Part shown: positions 58,286 through 64,000 of the stretch, in pieces
How the letters are laid out: every line of letters starts with the position of its first letter
Numbering within the stretch: the first letter of the stretch is position 1
The notes under the pieces: model-generated
Told to the model about the DNA's origin: nothing
The model's database searches: none
What the model saw: only the letters and a program-made list of their open reading frames with translations
Source of the DNA: Cedecea davisae DSM 4568
GTDB lineage: Bacteria; Pseudomonadota; Gammaproteobacteria; Enterobacterales; Enterobacteriaceae
NCBI RefSeq assembly: GCF_000412335.2
Contig: NZ_KE161030.1
Coordinates: forward strand, 344,014-408,013
Reading direction: 5' to 3'
Length of the DNA: 64,000 nucleotides
Made by a program: the position numbers and the translations under genes

Positions 58286-59350
58286 TTAACTCACGCTTGC
58301 CATTTGGCTGGTGAGAATACTGTTGCGGCCCTGGTTTTTGGCCTGATAGAGCGCTTTGTCCGCCAGGCTCAGGGCGTTTTCGATATCCTCGTCCGGCAGT
58401 GGCGCAAGGCCAATGCTCACGGTCACGTTGGTGGCGACTTCGTTATTGAACATGTGGGGAATATCGAGATCGTTAACGCGCTGGCGGATCCTCTCCGCGG
58501 CCTGGAGCGCCCGCTCGCCGTCAATATGGGCCAACATCACCATAAATTCTTCGCCGCCGTAGCGGGTAACGATGTCCCTCGAACGTACCGCATCGCGAAT
58601 AGCGGCCGAAACGCGGATCAAAGCCTGATCGCCCATCGCGTGGCCGTAATGATCGTTGTAGGACTTGAAGTAGTCGATATCCAGCAGCAACACATAATGG
58701 TTGCCGGGGCCGGAAGCCCGAAGGTGTTCCAGCCGGTTCTGGAAACCACGGCGGTTGTACAGGCCGGTTAACGGGTCGAGCATACTGAGGCCGTTGAGCG
58801 TCTCTTTTTCTTCCACCAGCTTATTCATCAGACGCTGCGTGAAGCGGTCGTTACGCTTTTGAATAATATGCTGAATGGTAATGCCGATAGCCGGTAGGGC
58901 GATGGAGTAAAGCACCCGCAGCCAGTGATCGACGCTGTCCAGCCACAGCACCGTCAGCGCGACCGGCAGGCTATGCAGCAGAAAGGCGACGATGTTGTTG
59001 ATAAAGGAAATAGCGCCGATAAACAGCACCGACATCAGGCTTATCACCAGGAATGAGGCATCAACATCGCCGAGAGCGTTGTTTTTAACGAATATATGCA
59101 ACGCCCAGAGCAGGCCAATTAGCAACGAGACCATATTCAGGTTAATCAGCAGCTTTTTATTCAGCAACTGCCAGCCGAGCAGCGTCACGCTAAGCAGCAG
59201 GATAATCACCACCGGCGGCGTTACGCGCATTACCGGGTTCACCGGAAATAACATCGAGAAGGCTGCTGATATGGCATTGAGTAGCAAAAATAAACGTAAT
59301 GAAAGCAGATGCTTTGCTTTGAGTAGTGCTCGCCAGGTCTGGGCTGTCAT
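58286..59350 (-). CDS. Membrane-bound diguanylate cyclase (GGDEF)
   Basis: 354 residues. Six or seven membrane helices in the first 180 residues form the sensor part, then a GGDEF domain (about 190-350) with DPLTGLYNRRGFQNRLE, DIDYFKSYNDHYGH and the active site YGGEEFMVM (GGEEF, active form). No RxxD inhibitory site directly before it is apparent. It makes cyclic di-GMP, linking a membrane signal to motility or adhesion. It is an insertion relative to the E. coli order. Confidence 0.92.
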   Translation of the reverse strand: MTAQTWRALLKAKHLLSLRLFLLLNAISAAFSMLFPVNPVMRVTPPVVIILLLSVTLLGWQLLNKKLLINLNMVSLLIGLLWALHIFVKNNALGDVDASFLVISLMSVLFIGAISFINNIVAFLLHSLPVALTVLWLDSVDHWLRVLYSIALPAIGITIQHIIQKRNDRFTQRLMNKLVEEKETLNGLSMLDPLTGLYNRRGFQNRLEHLRASGPGNHYVLLLDIDYFKSYNDHYGHAMGDQALIRVSAAIRDAVRSRDIVTRYGGEEFMVMLAHIDGERALQAAERIRQRVNDLDIPHMFNNEVATNVTVSIGLAPLPDEDIENALSLADKALYQAKNQGRNSILTSQMASVS

Positions 59351-59580
59351 AGGGATGGTTATGTCTTGGGTAAGAACGTCTGGTGTTGTGTGTGTTGTCT
59401 AAAAAAAAGCGGGTAGTTTGCTTTTTTGGTAACTATTGGAATTTTTATGTGGCGTATTAACGCCGGCGCTCAATCTATCACCTTACTGAAAATCTGTCAT
59501 TAAATGCCGGGTAAACTCCGGCTATTTCAGCGATAGCCCTGATACGTTTTCTCGCTGACAGTTGAGAATTTTTATCATAT

Positions 59581-59599
59581 GATATTGGTTATCATTATC
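59581..59599. promoter_or_regulatory. Fur box upstream of yjjZ
   Basis: GATATTGGTTATCATTATC, 16 of 19 matches to the Fur consensus, ending 18 nt before the yjjZ ATG, in the 266-bp gap after the GGDEF gene. yjjZ is Fur-controlled in E. coli. Confidence 0.82.
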
Positions 59600-59616
59600 A
59601 TGATTGGGATGCTGAA

Positions 59617-59856
59617 ATGCTGCAACGACGACTCGAAGGTGGCTGGAGCGTAATGGTGGCGGGTATGGCGGTGGCGCTGCTCGCCTGGCTGGATCTTTCT
59701 TTCAGCGAGTGGCGGGTGCTGGTTGTCGCGGGGCTGCTGGCGACGGCACTGATGCTGTATCACAAGAAATTGCGGCATTTTGTTTTGCTGCCGTCGTGCG
59801 TGGCATTTGCCAGCGGGCTACTGCTTATCGTGATGAATCTGGGGAAATCGGGATGA
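59617..59856 (+). CDS. yjjZ: YjjZ, small DUF1435 membrane protein
   Basis: 79 residues with three hydrophobic stretches (about 12-28, 32-47, 55-74) and the conserved LYHKKLRHFVLLPSC. Similar in length and sequence to E. coli YjjZ. Role unknown; a strong Fur box suggests iron-limitation expression. Confidence 0.85.
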   Translation: MLQRRLEGGWSVMVAGMAVALLAWLDLSFSEWRVLVVAGLLATALMLYHKKLRHFVLLPSCVAFASGLLLIVMNLGKSG

Positions 59857-59893
59857 AAAATGGGGTCTTACCGGGGGAACTTCATTTAAGAAG

Positions 59894-59980
59894 TGGTGCG
59901 AAGAGAGGGACTTGAACCCTCACGTCCGTAAGGACACTAACACCTGAAGCTAGCGCGTCTACCAATTCCGCCACCTTCGC
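59894..59980 (-). tRNA. tRNA-Leu (anticodon CAG), copy 3
   Basis: 87 nt, from GCGAAGGTGGCGGAATTGGT to TCTTCGCACCA, CCA encoded. Class II with a long variable arm GTGTCCTTACGGACGT. Third in the leuVPQ-type operon. Differs from the other two by one base in the variable arm (C instead of T). Confidence 0.95.
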
Positions 59981-60026
59981 ACAGGTTTCAGGCTTGCGCC
60001 TGAGAGTTTTGATATCGTCTTCGCAT

Positions 60027-60113
60027 TGGTGCGAAGAGAGGGACTTGAACCCTCACGTCCGTAAGAACACTAACACCTGAAGCTAGCGCGTCTACCAATT
60101 CCGCCACCTTCGC
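60027..60113 (-). tRNA. tRNA-Leu (anticodon CAG), copy 2
   Basis: 87 nt, same as the first copy including the variable arm GTGTTCTTACGGACGT. CCA encoded. 29 nt separate it from the first copy and 46 from the third. Confidence 0.95.
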
Positions 60114-60142
60114 GCAGTGCGAACGATATCTTGCGTGGTTGT

Positions 60143-60229
60143 TGGTGCGAAGAGAGGGACTTGAACCCTCACGTCCGTAAGAACACTAACACCTGAAGCT
60201 AGCGCGTCTACCAATTCCGCCACCTTCGC
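60143..60229 (-). tRNA. tRNA-Leu (anticodon CAG), copy 1
   Basis: 87 nt, CCA encoded, promoter-proximal copy. The anticodon loop is CTTCAGG, reading CUG, the most used leucine codon of enterobacteria. Confidence 0.95.
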
Positions 60230-60267
60230 ATACCTGTAATACCGAAGTATCACAACCACGGAGGCGC

Positions 60268-60295
60268 ATTCTAGATGTTTTCTGAACTTCGTCAA
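60268..60295 (-). promoter_or_regulatory. Promoter of the leucine tRNA operon
   Basis: Minus-strand TTGACG, 16-nt spacer, TAGAAT, followed by GCGCCTCC, a GC-rich discriminator typical of stringently controlled stable-RNA promoters. About 39 nt before the first tRNA. Confidence 0.8.
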
Positions 60296-60350
60296 CAGTT
60301 AATTTGGTGCCGCTTCCCTGACTGCTGGAAAAAGCGGCACCAAAGGCGGG

Positions 60351-61382
60351 TTAGCGCTTTTTAGCCGCTCGCGACAGAACCGCACGGTAGACTTTAAAAC
60401 GCCCGGTTTGGGCGATAACTTCATGACTCCCAAACACTTCATCCAGCACGTTAGGGTACGCGAGGAAGGCGTTAGCAACGATGCGCAGCTCGCCGCCCAT
60501 GTTCAGATGGCGGGCAGCACCGCGAATCAGCTGGTGAGCCGCGTCAAGGCTGGTTTGCATCCCGTCGTGGAACGGCGGGTTAGAGATAATCATGTCGAAA
60601 CGGCCGTTTATCCCGGAGTAGACGTTGCTGGCAATGACCTCGCCTTCGATGCCGTTAGCGGCAAGCGTGGCGCGGCTGGCTTCTACAGCCGGTGCGCTGA
60701 CGTCACACAGGATCAGGCGGACTTTCGGTGAGTGGCTGGCAAGAGTAATTGCCAGTACGCCCGCACCGCAGCCCACGTCCAGCACTTTGCCCTTGGTGTG
60801 CGGGGTGAGGGTTGAAAGCAGCAGTTTGCTGCCGGTGTCCAGACCGTCACGGCTGAACACGCCCGGTAAGGTTTTGACCGTCATCTCGCCGTGCGGGTAC
60901 TCGCCCCACCAGCTGTTTTCATCGAACTCAGGCTGTTTCTCGAGGCGGCCATGGTAGAGGCCACAGCGGCGGGCGCTGTCGATTTTGCTCAGCGGGCAGA
61001 TATCGGCCAGTATCTGTTCGGCGCTGCGAACGCCGCTGCGGTTTTCACCGACCACGAAGACGTCAGTGCCAACCGGCATCAGCGACAGGATGTTCATCAG
61101 CTGGAATTGGGCTTCCGGCTTGTTCTTCGGCCAGTAATAAATCAGCGTATTGCTGTCTGCAACGACGTCGGCACCGGCCACCAGGCCATACTGTGCGTTT
61201 TCGCCCATCTGCGCGCTTAGTACCTGCCAGTGGTGAAATTGCTGGGTGTGGGCGCGGCTGGCGGCGGTGTCAAAACGCGCCGGCAGATCGTCTTGCATGT
61301 CACCGGCAAACAACACGCGGCTCTCGGTAAAATCATCGCTGTGGCGCAGCAGTACTTCACTCGCCGGGGTTAACGCACTCAT
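60351..61382 (-). CDS. rsmC: 16S rRNA m2G1207 methyltransferase RsmC
   Basis: 343 residues from ATG 61382 (a TTG directly upstream is ignored). The N-terminal domain is a degenerate methyltransferase copy; the C-terminal one has the SAM-binding [13 protein letters not shown] and the catalytic [10 protein letters not shown]. It methylates G1207 of 16S rRNA in the 30S subunit. Divergent from holD, as in E. coli. Confidence 0.96.
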   Translation of the reverse strand: MSALTPASEVLLRHSDDFTESRVLFAGDMQDDLPARFDTAASRAHTQQFHHWQVLSAQMGENAQYGLVAGADVVADSNTLIYYWPKNKPEAQFQLMNILSLMPVGTDVFVVGENRSGVRSAEQILADICPLSKIDSARRCGLYHGRLEKQPEFDENSWWGEYPHGEMTVKTLPGVFSRDGLDTGSKLLLSTLTPHTKGKVLDVGCGAGVLAITLASHSPKVRLILCDVSAPAVEASRATLAANGIEGEVIASNVYSGINGRFDMIISNPPFHDGMQTSLDAAHQLIRGAARHLNMGGELRIVANAFLAYPNVLDEVFGSHEVIAQTGRFKVYRAVLSRAAKKR

Positions 61383-61489
61383 CAAATTGCTCCTGGAAAA
61401 TCAGAGCGTGGATTATAGAGCTTTAATGGCGTGGATTCGATGAATTTGCTATATTTGCGCCCCTTATTACGCTCCAGACAGGTTTCGCT

Positions 61490-61909
61490 ATGACTTCCCC
61501 TTCCCGACGTGACTGGCAGTTACAGCAACTGGGTATTACTCAGTGGGTGCTGCGCCGTCCGACGGCTTTACAGGGAGAGATAGCGGTATCGCTACCGGCA
61601 GGCGTGCGTCTGGTGATGGTGGCTGAAGAGCTGCCCGCCTTAAGCGACCCGCTGGTGCTGGATGTTTTACGCAGTCTTGAGCTGAGTGCCGGGCAGGTTA
61701 TGCAACTGACGCCGGACCGTGTGGCAATGATGCCGCAGGACAGCCGCTGCAATAGCTGGCGGCTCGGCGTTGAGCAGCCTTTGAGCCTTGACGGCGCCCA
61801 GCTTGCTTCTCCGGCGCTTGACGAGCTTTATCACAATGGCAATGCGCGACAGGCGCTGTGGCAACAAATTTGCGAACATGAACAAGATTTCTTCCCTGAC
61901 GCCGAATGA
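61490..61909 (+). CDS. holD: DNA polymerase III psi subunit
   Basis: 139 residues. N-terminal MTSPSRRDWQLQQLGITQW is the conserved peptide that, in psi, binds the clamp-loader collar. Links the gamma complex to SSB via chi. Its end overlaps rimI by 32 nt, the E. coli arrangement. Confidence 0.93.
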   Translation: MTSPSRRDWQLQQLGITQWVLRRPTALQGEIAVSLPAGVRLVMVAEELPALSDPLVLDVLRSLELSAGQVMQLTPDRVAMMPQDSRCNSWRLGVEQPLSLDGAQLASPALDELYHNGNARQALWQQICEHEQDFFPDAE

Positions 61910-62321
61910 TTTAGCGGCGGCGTACGCCATCGAGCAACGCAGCCACGCTTTCCCCTGGAGTGAAAAGACTTTCGCCAGTAACCAGGGCGAACGCTATTTC
62001 AATTTACGGCTGGACGTAGACGGTAAAATGGCGGCCTTCGCGGTGACCCAGGTGGTGCTCGACGAAGCCACGCTTTTTAACATCGCGGTTGATCCGGCTT
62101 ATCAGCGCCAGGGGCTGGGCAGAGCGCTGCTCGAGCACTTAATTCAGGAGCTTGAGAAGCGCGATGTCTTCACGCTGTGGCTTGAAGTGCGTGCCTCCAA
62201 CCTCGCCGCCAGAGCGTTATACGAAAGCCTCGGCTTTAACGAAGCGACCGTACGTCGCAACTATTACCCGGCAAAAGAGGGCCGGGAAGACGCGATTATT
62301 ATGGCGTTACCCCTCGGTTAA
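61878..62321 (+). CDS. rimI: Ribosomal protein S18 alanine N-acetyltransferase RimI
   Basis: 147 residues from ATG 61878, inside the end of holD. GNAT fold with the acetyl-CoA loop VDPAYQRQGLGRALL (Q/RxxGxG/A) and LEVRASNLAARALYESLGF. It acetylates the N-terminus of S18. 18 nt before yjjG. Confidence 0.96.
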   Translation: MNKISSLTPNDLAAAYAIEQRSHAFPWSEKTFASNQGERYFNLRLDVDGKMAAFAVTQVVLDEATLFNIAVDPAYQRQGLGRALLEHLIQELEKRDVFTLWLEVRASNLAARALYESLGFNEATVRRNYYPAKEGREDAIIMALPLG

Positions 62322-62339
62322 TATTTAAAAGGTGTGTGG

Positions 62340-63017
62340 ATGAACTGGGACTGGATTTTATTTGATGCGGACGAAACGCTGTTTACCTTTGACGCATTCG
62401 GCGGGCTACAGCGGATGTTTCTCGACTACAGCGTGACCTTTACCGCAGATGACTTCCAGGACTACCAGGCGGTGAACAAGCCGCTGTGGGTGGACTACCA
62501 GAACGGCGCCATCACCGCATTGCAATTACAGCTCCGGCGTTTTGAAGGCTGGGCGGAGCGTCTAAGCGTGCCGTCTGCCGAACTGAATAATGCTTTCTTG
62601 TCGGCGATGGCCGAGATTTGCGCCCCGCTGCCGGGCGCGGTTTCGCTGCTCAACGCCCTGAAGGGGAAAACGAAACTCGGCATCATCACCAACGGGTTTA
62701 CCGCGCTACAGCAGATTCGCCTCGAGCGCACCGGCCTGCGGGACTATTTCGATCTGCTGGTTATCTCCGAGCAGGTCGGCATTGCAAAGCCCGATCGCCG
62801 CATTTTCGACTATACCTTTGAGCAAATGGGCCAGCCGCCGCGCGACCGCGTTTTGATGGTTGGCGACACGGCGGAGTCCGATATTCTGGGCGGCATCAAC
62901 GCCGGGATAGCAACCTGCTGGCTAAACGCCCACGGCCGCACCGCGCCGGAAGGGATTGAGCCAACCTGGCAGGTCACTTCGTTAAGTGAACTGGAGCAAC
63001 TGCTGTGTAAGCCATGA
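62340..63017 (+). CDS. yjjG: HAD-family pyrimidine 5'-nucleotidase YjjG
   Basis: 225 residues from ATG 62340 with AAGG upstream. HAD motifs: FDADETLF (nucleophile Asp), LGIITNG (motif II), KPDRRIFDY (motif III Lys) and [13 protein letters not shown] (motif IV). It dephosphorylates noncanonical and ordinary nucleoside monophosphates, a house-cleaning role. The last gene before prfC. Confidence 0.95.
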   Translation: MNWDWILFDADETLFTFDAFGGLQRMFLDYSVTFTADDFQDYQAVNKPLWVDYQNGAITALQLQLRRFEGWAERLSVPSAELNNAFLSAMAEICAPLPGAVSLLNALKGKTKLGIITNGFTALQQIRLERTGLRDYFDLLVISEQVGIAKPDRRIFDYTFEQMGQPPRDRVLMVGDTAESDILGGINAGIATCWLNAHGRTAPEGIEPTWQVTSLSELEQLLCKP

Positions 63018-63117
63018 TTGTTGATTGTTAAACCCACAATGGCGGGTAAAATAGCCGCCAAATAACGTTCACTCAACGCGTGGCTCAAAGCCGTGCGCAT
63101 TTACAGAAGATGTAATT

Positions 63118-64000
63118 ATGACTTTGTCTCCTTATTTGCAAGAGGTGGCGAAACGCCGCACTTTTGCCATCATTTCTCACCCGGATGCCGGTAAAACGAC
63201 CATCACTGAAAAGGTGCTGCTGTTCGGACAGGCTATCCAGACCGCCGGTACGGTAAAAGGGCGTGGCTCAAGCCAGCACGCTAAATCCGACTGGATGGAA
63301 ATGGAAAAACAGCGTGGGATCTCAATCACCACTTCGGTGATGCAATTCCCGTATCGCGATAGCCTGGTTAACCTGCTGGACACCCCGGGGCACGAAGACT
63401 TCTCCGAAGATACCTATCGTACTCTGACGGCGGTGGACTGTTGCCTGATGGTTATCGACGCCGCAAAAGGGGTTGAAGATCGTACCCGCAAGCTGATGGA
63501 AGTTACCCGCCTGCGCGACACGCCGATCATCACTTTTATGAACAAGCTGGACCGCGATATCCGCGATCCGATGGAAGTGCTGGATGAAGTTGAACGCGAG
63601 CTGAAGATTGGCTGCGCGCCAATCACCTGGCCTATCGGTTGCGGCAAGTTGTTCAAAGGTGTTTACCACCTTTATAAAGATGAAACCTACCTTTACCAGA
63701 CCGGTAAAGGCCACACCATCCAGGAAGTCCGCATCGTTAAAGGGTTGAACAACCCGGATCTCGATGCCGCAGTGGGCGACGATCTGGCCCAGCAGCTGCG
63801 CGACGAGCTGGAACTGGTGCAGGGAGCTTCTAACGAGTTCGATCACGAACTGTTCCTGGCGGGTGAAATCACGCCGGTGTTCTTCGGTACTGCGTTGGGT
63901 AACTTCGGCGTTGACCACATGCTGGATGGCCTGGTGGAATGGGCGCCTGCGCCGATGCCGCGTAAAACCGACACCCGTGTTGTGGAAGCGGCGGACGAGA
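63118..64000 (+). CDS. prfC: Peptide chain release factor 3 (5' part)
   Basis: Runs off the right edge after about 294 codons. Translation GTPase motifs: G1 [14 protein letters not shown]2 RGISITT, G3 DTPGHEDF, G4 NKLD. The start [19 protein letters not shown] matches the RF3 N-terminus. It recycles RF1 and RF2 from the ribosome after peptide release. The rest lies outside the window. Confidence 0.96.
   Translation, partial: MTLSPYLQEVAKRRTFAIISHPDAGKTTITEKVLLFGQAIQTAGTVKGRGSSQHAKSDWMEMEKQRGISITTSVMQFPYRDSLVNLLDTPGHEDFSEDTYRTLTAVDCCLMVIDAAKGVEDRTRKLMEVTRLRDTPIITFMNKLDRDIRDPMEVLDEVERELKIGCAPITWPIGCGKLFKGVYHLYKDETYLYQTGKGHTIQEVRIVKGLNNPDLDAAVGDDLAQQLRDELELVQGASNEFDHELFLAGEITPVFFGTALGNFGVDHMLDGLVEWAPAPMPRKTDTRVVEAADE

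Overview
The window is chromosomal DNA of a member of the Enterobacteriaceae. The housekeeping blocks rpsU-dnaG-rpoD, tsaD/plsY/folB/uppP/cca/ygiM/ygiF/glnE/hldE and fhuF/yjjZ/leu-tRNAs/rsmC/holD/rimI/yjjG/prfC closely resemble the Escherichia coli proteins and orders as I remember them. The accessory content (BglK-type kinase, cytochrome P450, AhcY-like protein, ECF sigma operon) shows it is not E. coli. I cannot fix the genus from the sequence alone.

Layout. 1-5.1 kb: the end of uxuR, a cytochrome b561 / TPR / ECF sigma / anti-sigma operon, an S-adenosylhomocysteine-hydrolase-like gene and a periplasmic histidine phosphatase. 5.1-12.2 kb: a beta-glucoside locus with a BglH-type porin and PTS EIIC and EIIB on one strand, facing a GntR regulator, a BglK-type kinase and a GH1 phospho-beta-glucosidase. 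12.5-16.8 kb: a periplasmic cupin, a chemoreceptor with a good FliA promoter, a cytochrome P450 and yoaC. 16.9-29.4 kb: accessory DNA ending at the 3' end of tRNA-Ile2. It holds (a) a four-gene operon (PrpD-like, GAPDH-like, kinase-like, MFS transporter) with a divergent LysR regulator, (b) an acyltransferase and a four-gene hydrolase/tautomerase/cyclophilin operon, and (c) a type VI secretion effector-immunity-Hcp module.

29.5-45.6 kb is the conserved macromolecular-synthesis block, covering translation initiation, replication priming, sigma-70, phospholipid, folate, undecaprenyl phosphate and tRNA CCA end-maturation functions. 45.6-50.6 kb has an adenine permease/deaminase pair with a divergent LysR regulator, then cdh. 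50.6-51.3 kb is a toxin-antitoxin pair whose toxin gene is frameshifted. 51.4-64 kb follows the E. coli 99-minute region, with two departures: ohr-ohrR sits where dnaC-dnaT would be expected, and an orphan PTS EIIB-EIIC pair has been inserted.

How parts work together. The bgl locus covers outer-membrane entry, phosphorylating uptake and hydrolysis of aryl/beta-glucosides. It has no EIIA gene, so that subunit must come from elsewhere. Two Fur-like sites mark fhuF and yjjZ as iron-controlled. The best candidate for an undescribed system is the PrpD/GAPDH-like/kinase-like/MFS operon at 16.9-21.9 kb. The T6SS module and the hydrolase operon beside it are further cargo of the same variable region next to a tRNA gene.
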